Counted from the stretch's first letter, positions 7,309 to 14,889 are shown. The stretch is 64,000 bases of DNA from Bacteroidetes bacterium HGW-Bacteroidetes-4 (GCA_002840905.1 PHDD01000001.1:62001-126000); one strand, 5' to 3'. The notes: generated from the letters alone by a model not told the origin. Translations and numbers: made by a program.

Positions 7309-7742
7309 TAGTCATTTTTTAAATGATTCATTTGTCTACCACTATGGAGCCACTCGTCGATTTCAGATTTTTTAAATAAGAGTGATTTACGGCCATTCTT
7401 TTGAAATGGTATTTTACGATAAAAGACCCAAGAATAAACAGTGTGTTTGCTGGGTTTTTCCGGCAGGTACTTTGTAAGTTCGTTAACTGTTAAGTAACCT
7501 TCTTTTTCTACTTTATCTTCTTTTTTTGAAATAAGATCGATAATAGCTCTTTGATTAGCTATAACCTGACTTACTGCACTTGGTAAAGAATCAAAGGTAA
7601 TTTTATCGAAATTCACATATTCATTAAACAGAATATTTAATTTATCTGATAAAATTGATTTTTCAAGCTTTGTCATCAATCTATGTGATTCCTTCACGTG
7701 CTTATCTATAGCTTCATAAATTTGTTTTGTAATATCTATCAT
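7308..7742 (-). CDS. Excisionase-type HTH protein, paralogue 2
   Basis: The 144-residue protein has a helical N-terminal half and a C-terminal HTH_17/excisionase-like domain (residues ~80-140): YLTVNELTKYL, then SKHTVYSWVFYRKIPF, then LLFKKSEIDEWLHSGRQMNHL. This layout (short HTH, wing with KxIP, and a final EIDEWL helix) is typical of MerR-like excisionases. The domain is clearly paralogous to the next upstream gene. The start overlaps that gene's stop by 4 bases (ATGA). It may bind att or promoter sites and control excision or early transcription; the extra N-terminal helical domain may mediate dimerisation. Confidence 0.8.
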   Translation of the reverse strand: MIDITKQIYEAIDKHVKESHRLMTKLEKSILSDKLNILFNEYVNFDKITFDSLPSAVSQVIANQRAIIDLISKKEDKVEKEGYLTVNELTKYLPEKPSKHTVYSWVFYRKIPFQKNGRKSLLFKKSEIDEWLHSGRQMNHLKND

Positions 7743-8053
7743 AACTCTTTGTTTAGGTGGTTCATTTGTCTGCCGTTATGGAGCCATTCTTTAATTTTTG
7801 ATTTGCGAAAATAGAGGCGGGAACCATGCTTCTCATAAGGAATCATCCGATTGCTAATCCATTGATAAACTGTTTGTCTTGCCGGATTTTCGGGTAGAAA
7901 CCTTTGAAGTTCTTCGAGACTCATTAAATAGTCTTTATCATCTTGATTGATCTTTATGAATTCTTTAATTATCTCATGAGCGAACTCTTTTAAGTCATCA
8001 ATTGATACTTCTATTTTTAGATTAGGAAGTGAAGCTAAATCTGACAATTTCAT
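7739..8053 (-). CDS. Excisionase-type HTH protein, paralogue 1
   Basis: The 104-residue product repeats the architecture of its neighbour: YLMSLEELQRFL, ARQTVYQWISNRMIPY, then LYFRKSKIKEWLHNGRQMNHL. The last helix is almost identical to the neighbour (KIKEWLHNGRQMNHL against EIDEWLHSGRQMNHL), so the pair arose by duplication. A Shine-Dalgarno-like AAAGGAG lies about 9 bases before the start, unusual for Bacteroidota, and may mark strong expression. It probably binds DNA in attachment or control regions. Confidence 0.8.
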   Translation of the reverse strand: MKLSDLASLPNLKIEVSIDDLKEFAHEIIKEFIKINQDDKDYLMSLEELQRFLPENPARQTVYQWISNRMIPYEKHGSRLYFRKSKIKEWLHNGRQMNHLNKEL

Positions 8054-8069
8054 TTTAATTTCTCCTTTT

Positions 8070-8501
8070 TTAATGCGTTCTCATATTGTTTAACTGCATT
8101 TCTGCTTTCTCTTTACTAATCAGGGAGCGTATATATTCCACTTGATGGGTGCATGTCCGGTTAATCCTATCAAACCAGGTAACAAGGCTTTCAAGGTCAC
8201 CGCAAGCATTATTAATAAGCTCTTTTTGTGCTGTAGCCGATACGCCAAAACCACTCAGAATCTTTATTAAATCTTCGGTTATGTAAGCCTTTTTTTTATC
8301 GGCCAAATGTGATTTAGCATCGGCTAAACATTTGCCGCTACGGGCCATATATTCGCAAAGCTGATTACCTCTCAACATCCAACTATTTACATCATCCATA
8401 AAGGGTGATTCAATAAACTCCTGCATTTCAACAGCCTCTTCTTTTAACCCGTCAACGCTGGTTCTTAATTCATTCATTTCCGTACAATTTCCAATATTCA
8501 A
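8070..8501 (-). CDS. Helical phage protein, 143 aa, unknown
   Basis: The 143-residue product is all-alpha in appearance, with an acidic N-terminal part, KCLADAKSHLADKKKAY in the middle and a C-terminal stretch containing RTCTHQVEYIRSLISKEKAEMQLNNM. There are no membrane segments or enzyme motifs. Its start overlaps the RecE-like nuclease end by 32 bases, an unusually large overlap suggesting tight coupling. Proteins of this size and layout accompany phage RecE/RecT modules in Bacteroidota, so it may be a recombination accessory; no family is named. Confidence 0.65.
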   Translation of the reverse strand: MNIGNCTEMNELRTSVDGLKEEAVEMQEFIESPFMDDVNSWMLRGNQLCEYMARSGKCLADAKSHLADKKKAYITEDLIKILSGFGVSATAQKELINNACGDLESLVTWFDRINRTCTHQVEYIRSLISKEKAEMQLNNMRTH

Positions 8502-9135
8502 CCACTAGCTTTTCATAATTCTCACGGCCCTCGTTCCAAAAAGCATCACCCTTGCGAATGGTGATTTTGAAAACCTTATAATTCTTTTTGCTGATACCTA
8601 TAAGTACATCTTTTTCACTACCAGCAAGTGTCATATAAAAAAACCGTTGACGCGGGTATTTGAAGTGCCTGCAAGCGGCTTCAAATTGTTCCTGTGTTTC
8701 GGCTGTTGTGGTTTTAATGTCACCACCCCAACCAAATTTAGACATCCATAAATCCCACTTACACCGGGCATCAAGCGTGAACTCAATGTTGCCAATTTTA
8801 TGGTGCACCCACTTATGCATAATCTGTTGGCAATCGGCATTGTCAACCATTAGTTTTGCAAGCGGGTCTAGCATAAATGCAGCTTTCATTTTAATGGCTT
8901 GCTGCATTTGCTCGTTTGTAAAAATATGGCCGTTGCATGAGTTCCGGTAAACGTCAACCTTTTCAGGTTCGGTTATCAGGTGGTCAACTAGGTTACCAAA
9001 AGCATATGCTTCGGTGGGGTCAAAATCCTGGGTTTTTGCCTCAAGTAATCCTAAATCTGAATTACTCATAGCCGAATGCTTGTAGTAATCATCAGGAAGG
9101 ATTACCTGAGGGTTGTCTTTTACAATTAGTTCCAT
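8470..9135 (-). CDS. RecE-like PD-(D/E)XK exonuclease (DUF3799 type)
   Basis: The 221-residue protein has the motif order of RecE/DUF3799-family nucleases. It opens with DDYYKHSAMSNSDLGLLE, followed by AFGNLVDHLI (motif with the conserved His), LDARCKWDLW, then GGDIKTTTAETQEQFE, where D and K are the PD-(D/E)XK metal and catalytic residues. YPRQRFFYMTLAGSE follows and completes the fold. The enzyme would resect one strand of double-stranded DNA and pass it to the RecT-like protein encoded 1.2 kb upstream. It begins inside the stop codon of the coiled-coil gene and overlaps the next gene by 32 bases. Confidence 0.85.
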   Translation of the reverse strand: MELIVKDNPQVILPDDYYKHSAMSNSDLGLLEAKTQDFDPTEAYAFGNLVDHLITEPEKVDVYRNSCNGHIFTNEQMQQAIKMKAAFMLDPLAKLMVDNADCQQIMHKWVHHKIGNIEFTLDARCKWDLWMSKFGWGGDIKTTTAETQEQFEAACRHFKYPRQRFFYMTLAGSEKDVLIGISKKNYKVFKITIRKGDAFWNEGRENYEKLVVEYWKLYGNE

Positions 9136-10325
9136 TAGGCTGTAACTGCTTTTTGTTTATACTCTTCCTCATATTTCAGATAAGGACTTTTTATGAACTC
9201 TTCAGTTTTGTGGGCATGGCTTTCACAAAAGCGTTTCATGCGGTCTAGGGTTACCTTTGCAGCATCGTCAATGCTCATGTTTTTTCCCTGTTGTTCAAAC
9301 CATAGGTTCATTATTGGCAACCATCCCATGGGGTGGGTTAGCAGTATAAAATAGCCGGTGCGTTTGGGTTTATCAACAGACTCAGCGTTATCAAACAGGT
9401 TGGCCATATTGGCTTCAGTTTTTTGTTGCTGTGATGCTGCACGGGCGGCCTCTTCATCCTCTTTTTGTTTGCGGGCAATTTCAGCCGCTTTTTCCGCTTC
9501 GCGTTTTTTGGCCTCAGCCTCAAGGCGCTTTTTCTCAGATGCACTGGCTTTTTCAATAGCTTCCAGTTCATTCTTTTTAGCCTGGTATTCGTTCGATATC
9601 TCAAGCTTTAAATCGGCCAGTTCTTTTTTAAGTTTTGCGTTAAGCCCGTCACGCATGGGTAACATGGTTTCTTTACGAATGCTGTCTGACTCTTCTTTGC
9701 TTATATAAAGCGGAGAGTATGGCATTACAAAGGTCCGGTAAACCTCAATGGTAATTTCAGCATCAAATTCATTGATAAACTTTACAGTTTCAGCCCAATC
9801 TTTTAAGGTTATCTGGTTAAAAATTGAACGCAATTCAGTTTTTACCTCAGTGCTATAAGCGGCAAACTTAATGTTCACGTGCTCAATAACGTTGGCCTTA
9901 AGCTCGGCACGTTCTTTATCCTGGTTAATTTTCAATTGCTTTTCACGCTCAACTTTGGCAGCCTCTTCAGCTAATTGTCGGGCATAATCATCGCGGTATT
10001 TTTGAAGCCTGAAATAAGTTGTTTCAGGGCGTTTGGGGTCAAGTAACTGTTCAGCTTCGGTGAACGATTTGCTTATTGCCTGTAATATGCTTGTGATAGG
10101 CTTGCGCTTTTCCTCTACATCCTTTTTTACAGCTTTTAGTTTAACAAGGTGGCTGTTTATCTCAGAATCCATTTCTTTGCTCATTCCACTGTTTTGGACC
10201 TTTGCAAGCAGCGATTCACCGGCTGTAACAGCACGTTCAATGTAACCTATGTTACGTTGCAATACTTCTGGAGCCTGTGTGGCTATTGAATTGAAGTTTT
10301 CGTATTTTTGAATTTCATTACTCAT
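9135..10325 (-). CDS. Large coiled-coil protein between RecT and RecE
   Basis: A 396-residue soluble protein dominated by coiled coils: residues ~50-100 (KLKAVKKDVEEKRKPI...), ~110-150, and a strongly charged block at ~235-300 (KKELADLKLEISNEYQAKKNELE, then repeats of EAEKKR-like heptads). The C-terminal domain (~310-396) is globular and rich in aromatic residues (GYFILLTHPMGWLPIMNLWFEQ). The EKRKPI motif and position recall DUF1351-type phage proteins, a weak match. It lies between the RecT- and RecE-like genes, so it may be a scaffold for the recombinase pair; this is inference from the context. Confidence 0.7.
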   Translation of the reverse strand: MSNEIQKYENFNSIATQAPEVLQRNIGYIERAVTAGESLLAKVQNSGMSKEMDSEINSHLVKLKAVKKDVEEKRKPITSILQAISKSFTEAEQLLDPKRPETTYFRLQKYRDDYARQLAEEAAKVEREKQLKINQDKERAELKANVIEHVNIKFAAYSTEVKTELRSIFNQITLKDWAETVKFINEFDAEITIEVYRTFVMPYSPLYISKEESDSIRKETMLPMRDGLNAKLKKELADLKLEISNEYQAKKNELEAIEKASASEKKRLEAEAKKREAEKAAEIARKQKEDEEAARAASQQQKTEANMANLFDNAESVDKPKRTGYFILLTHPMGWLPIMNLWFEQQGKNMSIDDAAKVTLDRMKRFCESHAHKTEEFIKSPYLKYEEEYKQKAVTA

Positions 10326-10336
10326 GGCAGTAGATT

Positions 10337-11299
10337 TTAAAATAACATATCATCATCGTTTACAGTAACTCCCTGATTATTATCAGGAAAATCATCGGTA
10401 TTAGCCTTTTCGGCTTTAGGTTCAGCTTTAGGTTCATCTTTAGGTACGCTGGTTTCTTTAACCACGTCAGCAGGTAATCCTAAATCTTCGGGTGATTCAA
10501 CAGCCTCAAGAGCTGAAAAATTATTTAGCTTAAGTTTTGGAAACGAAAGGAAAGCGTGTTTTAAACATTTGGCTTTTAAAAAACCGATATCATCATAAAG
10601 CCGGTTTGCTTCACCCTTTACCTTTACCAGCTTGTCGTTGTTGGTGGCATCTTTAACCCACTTACCATTGTTTTCAGCTGAATAGTTTTTAAGGCGCTCA
10701 ATACCCTCTTGGTCAAGGGTTCCAAATGTTACCGAACCATCAGGCCGTACAATTCTCACGTAAATCAGTATTATCTTAGTGGTAGGGCGCGGGTGAGTTA
10801 TCTTGTGGTATATACGGGCTCCATCGGGTGTGTTTTCCTGAACATACTCTTCACCTTCATAAATTACCTCCGGATTGTCGGCATACCGAACTTGTCCGGC
10901 ACGTTCGCGTAGTACAAGTTCACCGTAGCCCGAAATATCAAGTAAGGCCCTTTTTTCCCATTTGTCAACGGTTTCGTTTTTTTCGTTTTTGGTTTTAATT
11001 TTAGCATTCCTAAACGTAATGTAACATAGGGCTTTACTACCGTTGTCAAGCGTTAAACCTTTGGTTGCAACATCTAAAAATACGCTGAACAACGATAAGG
11101 GTGTGCATTGTGCCAGTTCCGGATTCTCAGTGAGAATCTTTGAGAAATAAAACTTTTCCCTTTCATAGGCAATCAGTCCATCGCTACCATGAATCTGGGT
11201 AAAAATATCGACAAACCTTTTTTCGGTAACTGGGTGTTCGATAATTTCAACAGGCTTGAGCGTTGGAAGTTCTTTGTTAAAAAAATTCTTTCGGTCCAT
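10337..11299 (-). CDS. recT: RecT-family single-strand annealing protein with SSB-like tail
   Basis: The 320-residue protein matches the RecT family pattern: TENPELAQCTPLSLFSVFLDVATKGL followed by a conserved core with DISGYGELVLRERAG and later GFLKAKCLKHAFLSFPKLKL. RecT proteins anneal complementary strands exposed by a partner exonuclease, here the RecE-like gene. The last 45 residues are a low-complexity Pro/Lys/Glu linker ending in VNDDDMLF. That acidic tip with terminal Phe resembles the C-terminal peptide of SSB (DDDIPF in E. coli), which recruits repair proteins. A clear Shine-Dalgarno (AAAGGAG, 8 bases before ATG) precedes the gene. Confidence 0.85.
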   Translation of the reverse strand: MDRKNFFNKELPTLKPVEIIEHPVTEKRFVDIFTQIHGSDGLIAYEREKFYFSKILTENPELAQCTPLSLFSVFLDVATKGLTLDNGSKALCYITFRNAKIKTKNEKNETVDKWEKRALLDISGYGELVLRERAGQVRYADNPEVIYEGEEYVQENTPDGARIYHKITHPRPTTKIILIYVRIVRPDGSVTFGTLDQEGIERLKNYSAENNGKWVKDATNNDKLVKVKGEANRLYDDIGFLKAKCLKHAFLSFPKLKLNNFSALEAVESPEDLGLPADVVKETSVPKDEPKAEPKAEKANTDDFPDNNQGVTVNDDDMLF

Positions 11300-11320
11300 T
11301 TTCTCTCTCCTTTAAAATGT

Positions 11321-11527
11321 TTAGTTATAATCTTCTCCGGTCAATTGTTTGATTGTCCGTTTTTTGTATTCGTAATATTCGCCTGTTGTAATAGGCTCTT
11401 TGGGCTGGTGAATTACATGCTTACCTTTAAATTCAACTGTAATTCGGTTCCTGCGTAAATCAACATTGAATAGTAAATCGCTGCTGATTATGTCTTCGAA
11501 AATTTCGGAGTGTGCTGTAGCGTTCAT
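11321..11527 (-). CDS. Small hypothetical protein, 68 aa
   Basis: A 68-residue product beginning MNATAHSEIFEDIISSDLLF, with a central strand-rich basic segment (RRNRITVEFKGKHVIHQ) and a C-terminal helix (YYEYKKRTIKQLTGEDYN). No family is recognised. The start overlaps the zinc-ribbon gene by 4 bases (ATGA), so both are translated from one message. Position just upstream of RecT suggests an early-region accessory. Confidence 0.6.
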   Translation of the reverse strand: MNATAHSEIFEDIISSDLLFNVDLRRNRITVEFKGKHVIHQPKEPITTGEYYEYKKRTIKQLTGEDYN

Positions 11528-11799
11528 ATGATAAAGATTGAAAGTTCATCATCGCAGCCACAGTCAAGGCATTTCCCCTGTTTCGAAAGTGGGTTATTGT
11601 TTGGCGCTATTTCATTACACTGTTCGTCAATGTAATACCGGTGAATGTTAGTTGAGTTACATTTTGGGCAACTGAACTCACTGGCTTTCTCAAGCCTCCT
11701 GAACTTGTGTTCAATTCTTGGCTTAATGGTTTCGTTTGTACCCAGCAACCAGTTAAATTCTCTGTACCGGGTTGGGTTTGCTACAAATACTGCTTCCAT
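11524..11799 (-). CDS. Zinc-ribbon protein, 91 aa
   Basis: Residues ~38-85 form a likely zinc ribbon: CPKCNSTNIHRYY, a spacer, then GKCLDCGCDDEL, giving two CxxC knuckles. The N-terminal part contains FVANPTRYREFNWLLG. Zinc ribbons of this size are usually DNA- or protein-binding modules. It overlaps the 68-aa gene downstream by 4 bases and follows the 96-aa gene by four bases. Function is not assignable beyond metal binding. Confidence 0.65.
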   Translation of the reverse strand: MEAVFVANPTRYREFNWLLGTNETIKPRIEHKFRRLEKASEFSCPKCNSTNIHRYYIDEQCNEIAPNNNPLSKQGKCLDCGCDDELSIFII

Positions 11800-11803
11800 A
11801 GTA

Positions 11804-12094
11804 TTAAAAATTAGGGTTACTCATTATTTTCTCTACATAATTCAAGTCCTTACGGCTAACCACTATGGGGCTGTTCTTTTTTGTCGGGTCCAGTTTTCTC
11901 TCATTTAGGTACCCGGCATCAACAGCACGTTGGTAGGTTGGTTTGCCTATTCTTGTTTCGGCTTCGGTTTTTCGTACATATTCCGGTAATTTGCCTTGGT
12001 GAATGAGCGTTTTTTCCTCTCCATTTTGCTCTCCAAGCAAATAAGCTTTTCGGAGTATTTTTTCTAATTGTATGTCAGTTACAGTAAGAACCAT
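11804..12094 (-). CDS. Hypothetical protein, 96 aa, possible DNA-binding
   Basis: The 96-residue product has an N-terminal helical part, then TEAETRIGKPTYQRAVDAGYLNERKL, which resembles a short helix-turn-helix of the kind with a TYQRAVDAG recognition helix followed by a small wing-like strand (PIVVSRKDL). It precedes the zinc ribbon in the early operon and follows the LuxR-type gene with a single base between them. It may be a regulator; no family is named. Confidence 0.6.
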   Translation of the reverse strand: MVLTVTDIQLEKILRKAYLLGEQNGEEKTLIHQGKLPEYVRKTEAETRIGKPTYQRAVDAGYLNERKLDPTKKNSPIVVSRKDLNYVEKIMSNPNF

Positions 12095-12095
12095 A

Positions 12096-12419
12096 TTAGA
12101 AATTTATATACGTTGAAATAAAAGCCTTTACATTTTGCCAGAACGATTCATCAATAAAAAGAAACTGAAGACCGATAACCACTATAACTGCAATAGCCCC
12201 GATGATAATTTTCTTAATGTTGATACCGGCATAATCTTCCAGAACACGGATGTAAATCTGTAACTCATCATTAGCATTAAGCTTATTCATTATATTCTGA
12301 TAATGAGTTTTGATGGTTAGCTCACTCCGGTGTGTTTTGTCCGCAATTTCTTTGCGTGTAAATCCCATTAAACGGAGTTTGATAATTTGCAATTCGGTAT
12401 CAGAAAGTACAGCACTCAT
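12096..12419 (-). CDS. Membrane-anchored LuxR-type HTH regulator, 107 aa
   Basis: Residues 1-65 match a LuxR/GerE HTH: LSDTELQIIKLRLMGFTRKEIADKTHRSELTIKTHYQNIMNKL. The recognition helix is ELTIKTHYQNIMNKL. Residues ~72-95 (IIIGAIAVIVVIGLQFLFI) are one hydrophobic span, so the DNA-binding domain is tethered to the membrane with its C-terminus (WQNVKAFISTYINF) outside or amphipathic. No receiver domain is present. It sits among the first genes transcribed from the early promoter. It may bind the element's own control region from the membrane; this is inference. Confidence 0.75.
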   Translation of the reverse strand: MSAVLSDTELQIIKLRLMGFTRKEIADKTHRSELTIKTHYQNIMNKLNANDELQIYIRVLEDYAGINIKKIIIGAIAVIVVIGLQFLFIDESFWQNVKAFISTYINF

Positions 12420-12421
12420 GG

Positions 12422-12649
12422 TTAGGCTACTTTAATGGGTTCACCGGTCCAGGCGTTGAAACCATACTTTTCAAACACAGCTTCAACTTTCTCCGACTCT
12501 TCATCGGTAAGGGCGCGGGTGTGGTTTTTCTTCATTGAAAAATACTGAGGCGTTGCCCACCCACACTGGCTCATAATTTCGTCTCTTACATTACTCTGTA
12601 TGTTGCCGGGCAAGTTTCCGTATGCCAGGGCAAAGCTTTTTTTACTCAT
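12422..12649 (-). CDS. Small hypothetical protein, 75 aa
   Basis: The 75-residue product (MSKKSFALAYGNLPGNIQSNVRDEIMSQCGW...) has helical segments around the phrase ATPQYFSMKKNHTRALTDEESEKVEAVFEKYGFNAWTGEPIKV. The ATPQYFSMKKNHTRALTDEE part resembles the spacing of a small HTH with a basic recognition helix followed by EEEKVEAVF, as in some phage regulators. No family is named. It lies between the LuxR-type gene (2 bases) and the 61-aa gene. Confidence 0.6.
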   Translation of the reverse strand: MSKKSFALAYGNLPGNIQSNVRDEIMSQCGWATPQYFSMKKNHTRALTDEESEKVEAVFEKYGFNAWTGEPIKVA

Positions 12650-12698
12650 TTTATAGTATTGTTTATATTGTTAACATTGCTTAAGTTTGTATCAAGAG

Positions 12699-12884
12699 TT
12701 ATTTTAACAATAGGCGTTGTCGCAATTGCCATAGGGTTTCCTCATCTTGTGGAGTAGGGTTTAATACCTGTAAGTGCAAGGTGTGGTAATTAAAAATGGT
12801 CAATTTGTCGTTGCTTGAAAGCCCGCCCAATTTTTCTGAATGGTCTTTAAAGTCTTGCTTAATTGTTTCTAATAATTCTTGCAT
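12699..12884 (-). CDS. Small protein, 61 aa, first gene of the early operon
   Basis: The start chosen is ATG at 12884 (MQELLETIKQ); a longer frame would reach back into the operator/promoter repeats. The product is helical and amphipathic (LLETIKQDFKDHSEKLGGL; LWQLRQRLLLK). It starts about 26 bases downstream of the minus-strand -7 box at 12910-12917 and so is the first gene of the early operon. Such small first genes are often antirepressor-like or regulatory, but the sequence gives no name. Confidence 0.55.
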   Translation of the reverse strand: MQELLETIKQDFKDHSEKLGGLSSNDKLTIFNYHTLHLQVLNPTPQDEETLWQLRQRLLLK

Positions 12885-12909
12885 GATGTTTATTATTAAA
12901 TCTGTGTTA

Positions 12910-12953
12910 CAAATATAAACAAAAAGATTATATATAAACAAGAAAAGATTATA
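12910..12953 (-). promoter_or_regulatory. Early promoter with 21-bp-spaced direct repeats (candidate operator)
   Basis: On the minus strand a Bacteroidota -7 box TATATTTG lies at 12917-12910, with a CTTG -33-like box at 12942-12939 (21-base spacer). The same stretch holds two direct repeats of TATAAACAA(A/G)(A)AAGATTATA: cores GATTATA start at 12926 and 12947, exactly 21 bases, or two helical turns, apart. This is the pattern expected for a repressor binding two sites on one face of the early promoter. The adjacent divergent XRE gene is the natural candidate ligand. Confidence 0.6.
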
Positions 12954-12985
12954 AAAATGAATATATTTTTTAAAATATTTTTCAA

Positions 12986-13402
12986 ATGATTGATTTAAAG
13001 AAATTTAGGAAGGATAATAAAATTAAGCAATCTACTATTTGTGAAATTCTTGGAGTTGCACAACCCTATATTTCTGCAATTGAAAGCGGCAAAAGACCAT
13101 TAAGCGAAGATAAATTCAATCTACTATATAAACATTTTGGTGATATATTGCTAAAATATAGAAAACCCGATTTTATTGATATTTTAAAAAAAGAATCAAA
13201 TAAAACTTATCCTGATTTCACCCCTTTATTGCATGAGCTTAGAGAACAAAGCGTTGTTTACGAATCAAAGGATGATAAAATTGCATTAATTAATACATTG
13301 AAAAGGCAACTTGAAGATAAAGACACTATTATTGAATTGTTAAGGAATGAAAATGATTTACTTAGAGAAAAACTAGGCCTTATAAATAAACAAACCGGTT
13401 AA
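12986..13402 (+). CDS. XRE-family repressor with C-terminal leucine-zipper-like coil
   Basis: Residues ~1-60 form an XRE/Cro-type HTH: LKKFRKDNKIKQSTICEILGVAQPYISAIESGKRPLSEDKF, with QPYISAIESGKR as recognition helix. The C-terminal part (~95-135) has LINTLKRQLEDKDTIIELLRNENDLLREKL, a heptad pattern fit for a coiled-coil dimer. There is no LexA-type peptidase domain, so derepression would not be by RecA cleavage. It is transcribed away from the early operon across the repeats at 12910-12953 and is the likely lysogeny repressor. Another role as a general regulator cannot be excluded. Confidence 0.8.
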   Translation: MIDLKKFRKDNKIKQSTICEILGVAQPYISAIESGKRPLSEDKFNLLYKHFGDILLKYRKPDFIDILKKESNKTYPDFTPLLHELREQSVVYESKDDKIALINTLKRQLEDKDTIIELLRNENDLLREKLGLINKQTG

Positions 13403-13513
13403 AAGTTATTTACAATAGGGGGGCATACCGCAACAATGCAGTAGGCACCGAACCCTGTATTTAGAAGCTTTTCCCATTGTTTGCATTAACGCATTTGTAT
13501 ATAGTTTATTGTT

Positions 13514-13765
13514 ATGTTAAATGTTGTTTCGTTTTTGGTTAGTTGTATATTAATAGGCTTCATGCTTACCCTAATCGGAAAGGCCCTGTTTTATCCTGTA
13601 TTTAAAATTTGGGAAGGTTTTGTAAAGATTAGTACCATTGGTCTTGATGAAACCAGAATACCGGAAGATATGTTTGATGATTATTTTGAAGCTGAGTTTA
13701 GCGGGAAAGAGTACTTTTATACCAGGCCCAGTTTATTTGAACAATATAAAATGAATACACAATGA
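13514..13765 (+). CDS. Small membrane protein, 83 aa
   Basis: Residues ~1-26 (MLNVVSFLVSCILIGFMLTLIGKALF) form a single membrane helix, followed by a soluble tail with TIGLDETRIPEDMFDDYFEAEF and a Tyr-rich end. It overlaps the next gene by 4 bases (ATGA), making a two-gene unit of small membrane proteins. They lie between repressor and integrase, where lysogenic-conversion and superinfection-exclusion genes are usually found. No family is recognised; a role in membrane exclusion is inference. Confidence 0.6.
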   Translation: MLNVVSFLVSCILIGFMLTLIGKALFYPVFKIWEGFVKISTIGLDETRIPEDMFDDYFEAEFSGKEYFYTRPSLFEQYKMNTQ

Positions 13766-14100
13766 ACGATGATGGATTACTAATTGCAGGAATTATTTCT
13801 ATTGTACTTATTATTTTTTTCATCCGGTTATCTGTTGATGTCAGAAAAATAAGACTAAAGCAAAATTCAAATTCTTATTTGAAAAATAAAGCTATTGCAA
13901 AAATCATTGCAAACAGTAATAACTATAAAGAAGCTACAATTGAGTATTTAGCCACTGTAGCAAATTATTATTCTAGCTTTTACTCTAAGGTTGAAGACCT
14001 GGAAAAGCAAATCAAAAGGTCGGAGAGTGATTTAATAGGAAAGGCTAACATTACAAATGAAGAATTGAATGAGGTTTGTAAGATGGTATTGAAAGTGTAA
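13762..14100 (+). CDS. Membrane-anchored coiled-coil protein, 112 aa
   Basis: The N-terminal ~25 residues (GLLIAGIISIVLIIFFIRLSV) form a membrane helix. It is followed by a basic segment and a helical cytoplasmic part with KVEDLEKQIKRSESDLIGK. It is coupled to the 83-aa membrane gene by a 4-base overlap. Together they may form one membrane complex. No family name can be given. Confidence 0.6.
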   Translation: MNDDGLLIAGIISIVLIIFFIRLSVDVRKIRLKQNSNSYLKNKAIAKIIANSNNYKEATIEYLATVANYYSSFYSKVEDLEKQIKRSESDLIGKANITNEELNEVCKMVLKV

Positions 14101-14162
14101 TTTTTTAACTAATTATTATATGGAATGAGCAAATAAATTTATAAACCAAAACCATTAGTACT

Positions 14163-14888
14163 ATGAAAAATTCAATTATCCTACTAGGCATTTTTGCCAT
14201 GTTAATATCCTGCACCAAGGATGAAGCTAAATCAAGCTTGGATCTTAATTCAAGTTCAATTACAATTCATTACGATGAATCGTATAAATTAAGCTACACC
14301 GTAACACCTGAAAATAGTGAAATTCTTTGGTTTTCAAGCGATGAATATATTGCAAAAGTAAACCAAGAGGGGAGTGTAAGCGGCCAGCATATTGGTGAAA
14401 CAGATATAAAGGCTAAAACCACCGATAAAGAAGCATTTTCCAAGGTAACCATAAAACCGTATTTTGATTATTTTAAGGAACCTATTGTGGACTTTGGGTC
14501 CTCAATGACCTATGTAAAAGAAAACGAACCTAGTAATTTATTGAACGAAATTACCGATGGACTTTTATATGAAGGTAGCAGTATATATGTTGATTATTTA
14601 ATGTATATTTTCGAAAGCCAAAAACTGACATCTGCTTCTTACATTCTTTCAGACAACATATTAACTGTTAACAGTACTGACTTTTCTACATTTTTTAAAG
14701 AAAGGTACAACCCTTTTGGCGTGGCAGATGATATTGTTATGTACCGTAATAATGAAATGGTTGTTGCAATTCAAGTTTATGAAGGTGTATTGATGGTTAT
14801 GTACATTGAATACACATCAAAAAAATCTAATGATTACATTACTGAATTTAAGAAGAACCGTGAAAAATTAATAGCTCAATTACAATAA
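14163..14888 (+). CDS. Lipoprotein with BIG2-like Ig domain
   Basis: A lipoprotein signal is clear: MKNSIILLGIFAMLISC, with Cys17 as the lipid site. Residues ~28-100 match a bacterial Ig-like (BIG2) domain: SSSITIHYDESYKLSYTVTPENSEILWFSSDEYIAKVNQEGSVSGQHIGETDIKAK, with the typical SSDEYIAKVNQEGSVSG motif. The rest (~100-241) is an unassigned alpha/beta part. The protein would sit on the outer membrane or face the periplasm. Being on the element, it may alter the host surface (receptor masking or exclusion), an inference from position. Confidence 0.75.
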   Translation: MKNSIILLGIFAMLISCTKDEAKSSLDLNSSSITIHYDESYKLSYTVTPENSEILWFSSDEYIAKVNQEGSVSGQHIGETDIKAKTTDKEAFSKVTIKPYFDYFKEPIVDFGSSMTYVKENEPSNLLNEITDGLLYEGSSIYVDYLMYIFESQKLTSASYILSDNILTVNSTDFSTFFKERYNPFGVADDIVMYRNNEMVVAIQVYEGVLMVMYIEYTSKKSNDYITEFKKNREKLIAQLQ

Positions 14889-14889
14889 A

